Shown here: piece after piece, positions 1 to 5,720 of the stretch
Position numbering within the stretch: the first letter of the stretch is position 1
How the letters are laid out: each line of letters opens with the position of its first letter
NCBI GenBank assembly: GCA_947176785.1
Contig: CAMWSA010000174.1
Coordinates: forward strand, 1-7,773
Origin: an uncultured Lachnospiraceae bacterium
GTDB lineage: Bacteria > Bacillota > Clostridia > Lachnospirales > Lachnospiraceae
Length of the DNA: 7,773 nt
Direction: 5' to 3'
The notes under the pieces: model-generated
The model's input: only the letters and a program-made list of their open reading frames with translations
Told to the model about the DNA's origin: nothing
The model's database searches: none
Program-made: the position numbers and the translations under genes

Positions 1-777
1 ATATTCCTGTGCCACATGAATCAGGGAACGACGGGTGATGGAAGGCAGGATGCTGCTTGACTTGGGAGTAACCACTCTGTTATCCTTTGTCACAAACAGG
101 AAATTGGCACCGCCTGTTTCCTCCACCTTGGTGCGGGTTCCGGGATCTAAGTACATATTCTCATCATATCCCTCATGATGGGCGGACACAATGGCATGCA
201 GACTCATGGCATAGTTAAGCCCCGCCTTAATATGGCCTGTGCCATTGGGAGCAGCCCTGTCGAAATCACTGACACGAATGGTCAGGGGTTTTACTCCCCC
301 TTTAAAGTAGGGGCCCACAGGAGTGCAGAAAAGCCTGAACTGATAGTCATTCGCAGGCTTTACACCGATAACGGCATTCATGCCAAACATATAGGGACGC
401 AGATAAAGGGTTGCACCGCTGCCGTAGGGGGGCACATATGTCTCGTTGGCCGCCACCACCCGGTTCACCGCGTCAATAAACTTCTCCTTGGGAAATACGG
501 GCATCTCCAGCCTGACGGCGGAATCCATCATCCGCTCCGCATTCAGGTCCGGGCGAAAGGTCACAATGTGGCCGTCCTCCGTGGTATATGCTTTAAGCCC
601 CTCAAAGATGGTCTGGGCATACTGCAATACCCCGGCGCACTCATTCAGCACGATATCCGCATCCTGCGTCAGTGTACCCTCATCCCACGCCCCTTCGGTG
701 AAATTGGACACATACCGGAAATCTGTCTGTACATATCCAAAGCCTAAATTGCCCCAGTCAATATTCTTCTTTTCCAT
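1..777 (-). CDS. ilvE: Branched-chain amino acid aminotransferase, 3' end cut by window edge
   Basis: PLP-dependent enzyme that exchanges the amino group between 2-oxoglutarate/glutamate and the keto acids of leucine, isoleucine and valine in the cytoplasm. It acts at the last biosynthetic or first degradative step. The visible 259 residues start MEKKNIDWGN and contain EGLKAY (59-64), the stretch GHIKAGLNYAMS in which K184 matches the Schiff-base lysine of fold-type IV aminotransferases, and VEETGGANFLFV (218-229), the cofactor-binding region that normally follows. The long N-terminal half resembles the Bacillus/eukaryotic BCAT type rather than the shorter E. coli IlvE. Family members run to about 340-360 residues, so roughly 80-100 are missing beyond the left edge. 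The ATG at 777 is preceded by AGGAAAGG (791-798), a rather long 12-13 nt away. The gene has its own promoter at 838-865 and so is probably independent of the thyA-folA genes upstream. Confidence 0.93.
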   Translation of the reverse strand, partial: MEKKNIDWGNLGFGYVQTDFRYVSNFTEGAWDEGTLTQDADIVLNECAGVLQYAQTIFEGLKAYTTEDGHIVTFRPDLNAERMMDSAVRLEMPVFPKEKFIDAVNRVVAANETYVPPYGSGATLYLRPYMFGMNAVIGVKPANDYQFRLFCTPVGPYFKGGVKPLTIRVSDFDRAAPNGTGHIKAGLNYAMSLHAIVSAHHEGYDENMYLDPGTRTKVEETGGANFLFVTKDNRVVTPKSSSILPSITRRSLIHVAQEY

Positions 778-837
778 ATCAAACCGTCATCCTTTCCTAT
801 CTCCCGAACAGCTATGCCAGTGTTATTGTTTCTGTTA

Positions 838-865
838 ATTATAAACCTTTCCTCTTTAATGTCAA
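838..865 (-). promoter_or_regulatory. Near-consensus sigma-70/sigma-A promoter for ilvE
   Basis: Read on the minus strand there is a perfect TTGACA (860-865), a 16-nt spacer and a perfect TATAAT (838-843). Transcription would start near 831, giving a leader of about 54 nt before the ilvE ATG at 777. The leader is too short for a T-box or an attenuator, and I see no operator-like dyad in it. Two perfect hexamers predict strong, largely constitutive expression. The promoter lies just past the stop of the methyltransferase stub at 904. Confidence 0.85.
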
Positions 866-903
866 CACGAAATTTACAGGAAGCGACATTGGATTTTCTT
901 CTT

Positions 904-1107
904 TCAGTCCCCGCGGTGCCCACATCCCGTATCCGGAAGCTTCTGCTCCGGCTTCAAATAACGTCTTACAATCTCCTCATAGTCCCAGGGCAGTTTTTGC
1001 CCCTCCTCATATTTTCCTCTTATATGAGAAAAATCCCATCCATGGATGTGGGCTGCTTCCTCTTCCTGTAACCATAGCTTTAATAATTCGTCTCTGTTTG
1101 GAAACAA
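904..1107 (-). pseudogene. N-terminal remnant of a class I SAM-dependent methyltransferase
   Basis: A 67-codon frame encodes a piece with LLKLWLQEEEAAHIHGWDFS, then HIRGKYEE and LPWDYEEIVRRYLKP. This resembles the start of small Clostridia SAM-dependent methyltransferases. It ends LPDTGCGHRGD and a stop, exactly where motif I (the glycine-rich AdoMet-binding loop, usually LDxGxGxGE) should begin the Rossmann fold. Family members are usually above 200 residues, so almost the whole catalytic domain is missing. The start is also poor. The only usable codon is a TTG at 1107, with AAAAAGGA touching it directly, and an in-frame stop lies a few codons further upstream. It begins 8 nt after the folA stop and ends about 40 bp before the ilvE promoter. 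I read it as a decayed or deleted gene. A short expressed peptide is possible but less likely. The family assignment is from memory of homologues. Confidence 0.6.
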
Positions 1108-1115
1108 TCCTTTTT

Positions 1116-1610
1116 CTAGCGATCCTTACGCTCATATCTCAGAAACCGGTAGGCAATGTCAAAATAAGTCTGCTCGTCGCTGTCCGCCGTGATCTCCCAG
1201 TCCGGGTCCTGATCCAGATCGGGAAAAAAGGCATCCGCCTCATAGGCATGGTCTATTTTGGTTACATGGGCCACATTACAGTAGGGCAGCAGCTGACGGT
1301 ACACGCTGTCCCCGCCAATGATGTAGATATCCTGATCGTCATACTCCCGCAGCTGTTCCATCAGTTCTTCCGCAGAATGCACGATGATCGCATCCTTGAC
1401 CTGGTACCTGGGATCATGGGTCAGGATGATGTTGGTGCGGTTTTTCAGAGGCATCCCCTGGGGAAAAGTTTCCAGAGTCTTACGGCCCAGCACCACCACC
1501 TTGTCGGTGGTCTCCTCCCTGAAATGCTTATGATCGTTGGGGATGCGCACCAGCAGATCCCCCTTATTGCCGATAGCCCAGTTATTATCTACAGCCACAA
1601 TGATATTCAT
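1116..1610 (-). CDS. folA: Dihydrofolate reductase
   Basis: Reduces dihydrofolate to tetrahydrofolate with NADPH, regenerating the folate that ThyA oxidises. The 164 residues match the usual 160-170 of bacterial DHFR. Landmarks are the opening strand MNIIVAVDNNWAIG, the substrate segment IPNDHKHFREET with D26 in the position of E. coli Asp27, the NADPH-binding VVVLGRKTLETFP (about 38-50) and IYIIGGDSVYRQLLP (about 95-109). The Trp that E. coli has five residues before the catalytic Asp (Trp22) is Val21 here (DLLVRIPND). I believe this is common in Clostridia DHFRs, and the rest of the active site looks intact. The ATG at 1610 follows AAGGAG (1620-1625) at 9 nt. It lies 150 nt after thyA on the same strand, the standard thymidylate-cycle pairing, and 8 nt before the methyltransferase stub. 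Trimethoprim sensitivity cannot be judged from sequence alone. Confidence 0.96.
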   Translation of the reverse strand: MNIIVAVDNNWAIGNKGDLLVRIPNDHKHFREETTDKVVVLGRKTLETFPQGMPLKNRTNIILTHDPRYQVKDAIIVHSAEELMEQLREYDDQDIYIIGGDSVYRQLLPYCNVAHVTKIDHAYEADAFFPDLDQDPDWEITADSDEQTYFDIAYRFLRYERKDR

Positions 1611-1668
1611 GCATTCAGTCTCCTTCTATTTATAGAGTTCCGCCTACTCCCTATAAGCTACAGCCAAT

Positions 1669-1708
1669 GCCCGGTATCAGGCCCCTTAAGGGCGTCCGGA
1701 TATCGGGC
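1669..1708 (-). repeat. Nested inverted repeat between thyA and folA
   Basis: Outer arms GCCCGGTATC (1669-1678) and GATATCGGGC (1699-1708) pair over 10 bp with one non-Watson-Crick position. Between them lies a second perfect palindrome, CCCTTAAGGG (1683-1692). On the transcribed minus strand the single mismatch is A-C. No run of U follows in either direction, so it is not a typical intrinsic terminator. It sits in the 150-nt gap between two genes that should be co-expressed. An RNA processing or stability hairpin, or a partial terminator that lowers folA relative to thyA, are possibilities, both inferred. Confidence 0.6.
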
Positions 1709-1760
1709 AGCATTCTTTCCAGGCACATGTAGTTGCTATTTCCGACCGCATAGGTCAACC

Positions 1761-2609
1761 TTAAATGGCAATGGGGATATCCTTAATCTGCTCCCCGGTC
1801 ACATAGCCTTCCACCCGTACATCATCCCGGGTGAACCCGTAAAAATCATGGATATCAGGGTTGAGCCAGAAAGCCGGCGCTTCGTGGGGTTCTCTGGCAA
1901 TCAGCTCCCTGATGATGGGCACATGGCGGTCATAGATATGGGCATCCGCAATCACATGCACCAGTTCCCCTGCCTGCATATCGCAGACCTGGGCCAGCAT
2001 ATGCATCAGCACCGCGTACTGCACCACGTTCCAGTTGTTGGCCGCCAGCACATCCTGGGAACGCTGGTTTAGGATGGCATTCAGCGTCATCTTCTCCTGC
2101 CCCGGCTTCTGGGTCACATTGAAGGTCATACTGTAAGCGCAGGGATACAGCCGCATCTCATGGAGATCCTGATGCACATAGATATTGGTCATGATGCGGC
2201 GGCTGAAGGGATTGTTCTTCAGGTCGTAGATCACACGGTCCACCTGATCCATCATCCCCTCCCTGTATTGATGCTTCACTCCCATCTGGTAGCCATATGC
2301 CTTGCCGATAGAGCCTTCCTCATCCGCCCACTCATCCCAGATATGGCTGTGCAGGTCGTGGATATTGTTGGACTTTTGCTGCCAGATCCACAGCATCTCG
2401 TCCGTGGCGCTCTTCAAAGCAGTGCGCCGCAGAGTCATGATCGGAAACTCCCTGGACAGGTCATACCGGTTTATCACGCCGAACCTTTTAATGGTATAGG
2501 CCGGGGTGCCGTCCTCCCAGTGGGGGCGCACTTTCTCCCCCTCAGTGCTGGTGCCGTTCTCCAGAATGTCCCGGCACATATTGATAAATATCCTGTCTGC
2601 TACGCTCAT
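1761..2609 (-). CDS. thyA: Thymidylate synthase, B. subtilis ThyA-type
   Basis: Makes dTMP from dUMP, using 5,10-methylenetetrahydrofolate as both carbon donor and reductant and releasing dihydrofolate for FolA. The 282-residue protein has the full family pattern: the dUMP-phosphate Arg pair in NNPFSRR (132-138), the catalytic Cys157 in LYPCAYS, the phosphate/uracil segment QRSQDV (182-187), the uracil-contacting Asn in NNWNVVQY (191-198) and DAHIYDRH (222-229). The motif around the nucleophile and the stretches LWIWQ, IWDEWADEEG, AYGYQMG and DFYGFT follow the B. subtilis ThyA/phage phi3T branch rather than E. coli ThyA. I chose the ATG at 2609 because AAGGAG lies 10 nt before it. A longer in-frame opening to 2708 adds 33 residues unlike the family and overlaps the upstream gene. 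It lies 80 nt after the beta-CASP gene and 150 nt before folA, probably in one transcript. Confidence 0.96.
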   Translation of the reverse strand: MSVADRIFINMCRDILENGTSTEGEKVRPHWEDGTPAYTIKRFGVINRYDLSREFPIMTLRRTALKSATDEMLWIWQQKSNNIHDLHSHIWDEWADEEGSIGKAYGYQMGVKHQYREGMMDQVDRVIYDLKNNPFSRRIMTNIYVHQDLHEMRLYPCAYSMTFNVTQKPGQEKMTLNAILNQRSQDVLAANNWNVVQYAVLMHMLAQVCDMQAGELVHVIADAHIYDRHVPIIRELIAREPHEAPAFWLNPDIHDFYGFTRDDVRVEGYVTGEQIKDIPIAI

Positions 2610-2619
2610 TGAGCTTTTT

Positions 2620-2625
2620 CTCCTT
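2620..2625 (-). promoter_or_regulatory. Ribosome binding site fixing the thyA start
   Basis: AAGGAG on the minus strand, 10 nt from the ATG at 2609. It supports MSVADRIF as the true N terminus. A further-upstream in-frame start at 2708 would fall inside the end of the preceding gene. Confidence 0.8.
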
Positions 2626-2642
2626 ACCCATAATACTTTCGT

Positions 2643-2692
2643 TAGGCGATTGTGAAACTCCCTTTCCGGGAACGATGGGTGGGTACCGCCTA
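2643..2692 (-). repeat. Short inverted repeat spanning the beta-CASP stop codon
   Basis: TAGGCG (2643-2648) and its exact complement CGCCTA (2687-2692) lie 38 nt apart. The second arm contains the stop codon of the beta-CASP gene. The loop contains a weaker self-pairing segment, CCCGGAAAGGG on the minus strand. Six base pairs with a loop this long may be chance. If real, it could mark an RNA stem between the two cistrons just ahead of the thyA ribosome binding site. Confidence 0.25.
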
Positions 2693-4294
2693 GATATTCC
2701 TTTCCCACTTGTCACACAGCGAGTTGATCTGGTCCGCAAATTTCGCCAGATCCTTGTTGGCCCAGCCGTCGCACTTGGTAATCATCGCCGCCAGGCGCTG
2801 GCCTGCGGCTACCAGACGGGCGAATACGCCGGTGGCCACCGTAGTCCTCTTCTTGACGGGTACAGGCTCCGCCTCGTAGGTAAATTTATTGGCAATCAGG
2901 TCAAACTCCGAGCCGCTGTAGGGCGCATAAGCCCTTTGGCCATGCTCGATCTTCAGACATTCCACAAAGTTCATACACACGCTGTCTTCGCCATGTACCA
3001 CAAAAACCTTTTTGGGCTTTTCTTCAAAGGCATTCACCCATTCCAGCAGCCCGTCCTTGTCCGCATGGCCGCTCATGCCCACCAGTTTTTTAATGGATGC
3101 CCTCACCTCAATGGGTTCCCCGAACAGCTTAACCTCCTTGGCTCCCTCCACTATGGCCCGGCCCAATGTGCCCACGGCCTGATAGCCCACAAAGAGAATC
3201 GTGGATTCCGGACGCCACAGATTATGCTTTAAATGGTGGCGGATACGCCCCGCCTCGCACATGCCTGAGGCGGAGATAATCACCTTGGGCGTGGTGTCAA
3301 AGTTGATGGCTATGGATTCGTCGCTGGTGATGGACAGGCGCAGTCCTGCAAAGGAAAGAGGATTGATGCCTTCTTTCACATATTCCAGCGCCTCCCCGTC
3401 AAAGCATTCCAGACGGTTTTCCTGGAAAATATTGGTGGCCTCCACCGCCAGGGGACTGTCCACATACACAGGGAAGTCCTCGTGTCCTTTCACCAGGCGG
3501 CACACCTTGACCTTCCGCAGGAGATACAAAAGTTCCTGGGTACGTCCCACCGCAAAGGAGGGAATCACCACATTGCCTCCTCTGTCAAAGGTCTCCTGCA
3601 GAATCTGGGCCAGCGAAGCTACATAGTCCAGCTTGTCTTTGCTGTGATACCGGTTCCCATAGGTGGACTCCATAATGACATAATCCGCCTCCCGGGTGGG
3701 ATGGGGATCTCGCAGCAGCGGCAGGTCCTTATTGCCAATATCGCCCGAAAATACCAGTTTGCGGGTAGTGCCGTCCTCCGTCAGCCACACCTCTATGCTG
3801 GCGGAACCCAACAGATGGCCGATATCCGTAAAACGGAGCTTGATGTTCTCCGTAACCTGGATCTCCGTATCGTAACCGCAGGCTACAATGCGCTTGATAC
3901 AGCCCTCCGCATCCTCCATGGTGTAGAGAGGCTCCATGGCAGGCTGGGATGCGCTTCTCTTGGCCTTGCGGTTCTTCCATTCAGCCTCCGCCATCTGGAT
4001 ATGGGCACAGTCACGGAGCATGATACTGCACAAATCCGCCGTGGCATGGGTCATATAGATCTGTCCTCGAAAACCCTTGGCGTACAAAAGGGGCAACAGG
4101 CCGGAGTGGTCGATATGAGCATGGGTCAGAAACACATAATCAATCAGCGCCTCATCCACGGGCAGGGGCACATTCTCAAACACATTGACCCCCTGCTCCA
4201 TGCCGTAATCCACCAGAATATGCTTGCCTCCCGCCTCCAGGTAATGACAGCTCCCCGTAACCTCATGGTCCGCACCTACAAACATTAGCTTCAT
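2690..4294 (-). CDS. Beta-CASP metallo-beta-lactamase protein, probable Zn-dependent RNase
   Basis: Predicted zinc-dependent nuclease of the RNA-processing MBL/beta-CASP class (CPSF73/YSH1-like, related to but distinct from RNase J), cytoplasmic. In the 534 residues I see the metal site HAHIDH (58-63), the later MBL ligands GH (159-160) and SGDIGN with D185 (183-188), then the beta-CASP domain with motif A ESTYG (209-213), motif B SASGMCEAGRIRHHL (341-355) and motif C MSGHAD with H410 (407-412). VVHGED (432-437) closes the MBL fold. All catalytic motifs look intact. About 70 residues from 465 onward form a charged, probably helical tail beyond the core. I cannot assign its function. The ATG at 4294 follows AGGAGG at 8 nt. 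It heads the thyA-folA group behind the promoter at 4382-4410. Substrate, and endo- versus exonuclease activity, cannot be inferred. There is no close match to RnjA-type length or architecture, so I give no symbol. Confidence 0.9.
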   Translation of the reverse strand: MKLMFVGADHEVTGSCHYLEAGGKHILVDYGMEQGVNVFENVPLPVDEALIDYVFLTHAHIDHSGLLPLLYAKGFRGQIYMTHATADLCSIMLRDCAHIQMAEAEWKNRKAKRSASQPAMEPLYTMEDAEGCIKRIVACGYDTEIQVTENIKLRFTDIGHLLGSASIEVWLTEDGTTRKLVFSGDIGNKDLPLLRDPHPTREADYVIMESTYGNRYHSKDKLDYVASLAQILQETFDRGGNVVIPSFAVGRTQELLYLLRKVKVCRLVKGHEDFPVYVDSPLAVEATNIFQENRLECFDGEALEYVKEGINPLSFAGLRLSITSDESIAINFDTTPKVIISASGMCEAGRIRHHLKHNLWRPESTILFVGYQAVGTLGRAIVEGAKEVKLFGEPIEVRASIKKLVGMSGHADKDGLLEWVNAFEEKPKKVFVVHGEDSVCMNFVECLKIEHGQRAYAPYSGSEFDLIANKFTYEAEPVPVKKRTTVATGVFARLVAAGQRLAAMITKCDGWANKDLAKFADQINSLCDKWERNI

Positions 4295-4324
4295 AGTCCC
4301 ATCCTCCTATCGTATTTTTGCTTT

Positions 4325-4370
4325 GCAGCCGCCCAGGGGCTTGCAGATGTTCCCGACCGCCGGGCGCTGC
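4325..4370 (-). promoter_or_regulatory. Stem-loop in the 5' leader of the beta-CASP/thyA operon
   Basis: GCAGCCGCCC (4325-4334) pairs with GGGCGCTGC (4362-4370), giving 5 + 4 base pairs around one bulged base and a 27-nt loop. It occupies most of the roughly 80-nt leader between the predicted start site (about 4375) and the ribosome binding site (4303-4308). It is not followed by a U-run, so it is not a simple terminator. I do not recognise a known riboswitch class. A 5' stabilising hairpin or a site for self-regulation by the encoded nuclease are inferences only. Confidence 0.5.
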
Positions 4371-4381
4371 CCTTTAGAAAC

Positions 4382-4410
4382 ATTGTAGCATATTTCCCCA
4401 CCAATCACAA
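4382..4410 (-). promoter_or_regulatory. Sigma-A promoter of the beta-CASP/thyA/folA group
   Basis: On the minus strand TTGTGA (4405-4410) is followed by a 17-nt spacer and TACAAT (4382-4387). The -10 is preceded by TG one base upstream, giving the extended -10 form TGCTACAAT. This compensates for the imperfect -35. Transcription should start near 4375. It is the only convincing promoter I find for the three minus-strand genes that follow. Confidence 0.75.
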
Positions 4411-4430
4411 ACGATATTTCAAAATACCGT
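4411..4430. promoter_or_regulatory. 20-bp imperfect palindrome abutting the -35 box
   Basis: The sequence ACGATATTTCAAAATACCGT is self-complementary at 16 of 20 positions and lies directly against the upstream side of the -35 hexamer at 4405-4410. This is the usual place for an activator site or an AT-rich UP-like element. No transcription factor can be named from it, and AT-rich DNA often gives such dyads by chance. Confidence 0.3.
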
Positions 4431-4609
4431 CAATGAAGAAAGTTGGCCCTCGTTTTGTCTTTGGGGAAATTTTCGTTGCATTTCTATACGATATACTATA
4501 AGATAAGTCGGACAAGATTATTTGCCGTTTTCTTGGATCAATTGCCTCCCGCTTGGTGGGCCGTCTCCTGAATTATTATGAGATTTGAATAGACAGGGAA
4601 AATAGGATC

Positions 4610-4648
4610 AAAAAATTCCCCCTACCCATGATTATAAGGTAAGGGGAA
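4610..4648 (-). terminator. Rho-independent terminator of the sugar-catabolism block
   Basis: Read on the minus strand, TTCCCCTTACC (4638-4648) pairs with GGTAGGGGGAA (4616-4626) over 11 bp with one G-U pair. The loop is 11 nt and a run of six T follows (4610-4615). It lies about 58 nt past the isomerase stop codon and ends that transcript before the next promoter at 4382-4410. Confidence 0.9.
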
Positions 4649-4705
4649 AGGAAACGCAATAAAAACCACAAAAATTCCGTTACAGCGCAGGATTGCCTAT
4701 AACTT

Positions 4706-5617
4706 CTATAATTCCTCCAGCATCCCAACCAACGCATCGTGCGCCAGGGTAAAGGCTTCCTCCCCGGACAGTTTCTTCCCGATCCTACCGTCTTTCTCCA
4801 GAGAAGAAAAGCCGGTAAACTCCGAAAGATGAGGCTCCAGAGAAAGGTATCCGCTGTAGCCATGGGCTTTCAGCTGACCCAAAATCTCCCGGACATTGCC
4901 ATCCCCATAGCCTGCCGGAACCACGCTTCCGTCCCGAAGCATCGCATCCTTCACATGGATATAGGCAATATAGGGCTTCAGCAGTTCATAAGCCTCCAGG
5001 GTATCCTGCCCTGCCTGCACAAAATTGGCAAAATCAAACACCGCCTTGAAGTGGGGCCCCGCAAAACATTTCATGATGTCCAGGCAGTCCGCCGCCATCT
5101 CCCCGTAAATTCCCTTCTCATTCTCATGGAGCAAAATCGCTTCGTTGGAGGCGGCATAATCCACAAATTGTCCCAGCTGCTCCATCACCTTCTCTCTGCA
5201 GGGAGCGGGGATTTCACCGCCGTCCGGCGTTCTCTCCCGGTTTGCAGCAAAGGTGTCCGTACCAGATGCCTCCCCTTTCTCCCTCGGAACATAGAAGCTG
5301 AACATCCGGATATTGGGCGTGCCCATAATATGTGCCAGTTCCACGGTATGCTTAAACAGTTCCATGTGGGGAGCAAAATCATCCGTAATCCCGATTTTAC
5401 CGATGGGCGAGCCTACGGCAGAGAGGGAAAATCCTCTGTCCTCCAGGCGTTTTCTGATCTCCCGGGCTTCCCTCTCCGAGTATTCCACAAAATTCCGACC
5501 GTCCACTCCCCGCATCTCAATATGATTCATGTGCAATTTTTCCAGTACCTGCATCTGGGTGTCCAACGATGCGGCAATCTCATCCGCAAATCCTGTCAAT
5601 ATAATATTTTTATACAT
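4706..5617 (-). CDS. Sugar phosphate isomerase/epimerase-like TIM-barrel protein
   Basis: Member of the xylose isomerase-like TIM-barrel/AP endonuclease family 2 superfamily (IolE, IolI, hydroxypyruvate isomerase and 3-keto-sugar epimerases belong here). These are usually cytoplasmic and need a divalent metal. In the 303 residues, candidate metal ligands fall where the family has them: E165 in LLHENE, D195 in AVFDFANF, H221 and D224 in IHVKD, and E261 in LSLEPHL. AGYGDGNV (235-242) is the characteristic loop after the sixth strand. A polar insert at about 111-145, rich in Glu, Arg and Gly, interrupts the barrel and looks lineage-specific. The ATG at 5617 is chosen because AAGGAG lies 6 nt before it; a GTG six codons upstream has no ribosome binding site and overlaps this one. 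It follows the dehydrogenase gene by 103 bp and ends at a strong terminator. The pairing suggests a joint role in oxidising and isomerising a sugar, polyol or glycoside. The exact substrate is unknown. Confidence 0.85.
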   Translation of the reverse strand: MYKNIILTGFADEIAASLDTQMQVLEKLHMNHIEMRGVDGRNFVEYSEREAREIRKRLEDRGFSLSAVGSPIGKIGITDDFAPHMELFKHTVELAHIMGTPNIRMFSFYVPREKGEASGTDTFAANRERTPDGGEIPAPCREKVMEQLGQFVDYAASNEAILLHENEKGIYGEMAADCLDIMKCFAGPHFKAVFDFANFVQAGQDTLEAYELLKPYIAYIHVKDAMLRDGSVVPAGYGDGNVREILGQLKAHGYSGYLSLEPHLSEFTGFSSLEKDGRIGKKLSGEEAFTLAHDALVGMLEEL

Positions 5618-5623
5618 CTCCTG

Positions 5624-5629
5624 CTCCTT
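5624..5629 (-). promoter_or_regulatory. Ribosome binding site fixing the isomerase start
   Basis: AAGGAG on the minus strand, 6 nt from the ATG at 5617. It lies inside the coding stretch that an upstream GTG at 5635 would use, which argues against that start. Confidence 0.8.
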
Positions 5630-5639
5630 TTCCACAATC

Positions 5640-5715
5640 TATACACACGGACGATTCGATTTTCCTTCCTGCGTATAACTGGTTTGGGACTCGTTTCGCC
5701 TATGTTCACTGTATA
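5640..5715. repeat. Shortened copy of the palindromic intergenic repeat
   Basis: Bases 5640-5673 match 6941-6974 at 29 of 34 positions, with the last 16 (GATTTTCCTTCCTGCG) identical. The loop word CTGGTT of the full copy also recurs at 5679-5684. The right arm does not match: it is about 20 bp shorter and does not pair with the left arm. The ends still form an inverted pair, TATACA (5640-5645) and TGTATA (5710-5715). The element fills nearly all of the 103-bp gap between the dehydrogenase stop and the isomerase ribosome binding site, so it should be present in any read-through transcript. Confidence 0.75.
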
Positions 5716-5720
5716 AGTGC

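Larger units (their letters stand above)
4295..4705. other. Intergenic region: operon promoter, structured leader and upstream gene terminator
   Basis: This 411-bp gap separates two genes on the same strand. From right to left it holds the terminator of the isomerase gene (4610-4648), an AT-rich stretch (about 4431-4609) in which I recognise no gene, RNA or repeat, a palindrome (4411-4430), the promoter (4382-4410) and a GC-rich leader with a stem-loop (4325-4370). Base composition shifts sharply from AT-rich upstream of the start site to GC-rich in the leader. The segment around 4475-4500 (TATAGT, TATCGTATAG on the minus strand) could hold a second, weak -10, but no matching -35 is seen. Confidence 0.7.

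Noticed and set aside
1550..1560. Loss of the DHFR tryptophan (Val21) as a sign of a broken or drug-resistant enzyme
   Set aside because: All other catalytic and NADPH motifs are intact, and this substitution appears to be normal in Clostridia DHFRs. Resistance cannot be concluded.
1669..1708. Intrinsic terminator between thyA and folA
   Set aside because: The stem is good but no U-run follows it on either strand.
1098..2072. Long plus-strand open frame of over 300 codons opposite folA and thyA
   Set aside because: Its translation matches no family and it lies antisense to two intact, unmistakable enzymes. Other long plus-strand frames at 2609-3232, 3482-4288 and 4739-5716 are rejected for the same reason.
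1761..2708. Extended 315-residue form of thyA
   Set aside because: The first 33 residues do not resemble thymidylate synthase, they overlap the preceding gene, and the AAGGAG at 2620-2625 points to the ATG at 2609.
4440..4600. Small gene or second promoter in the AT-rich gap before the thyA operon
   Set aside because: No open frame with a ribosome binding site and no -10 with a properly spaced -35 was found.
4706..5635. GTG start six codons upstream for the isomerase
   Set aside because: The ribosome binding site AAGGAG lies between that GTG and the ATG at 5617, at the ideal 6-nt distance for the ATG.
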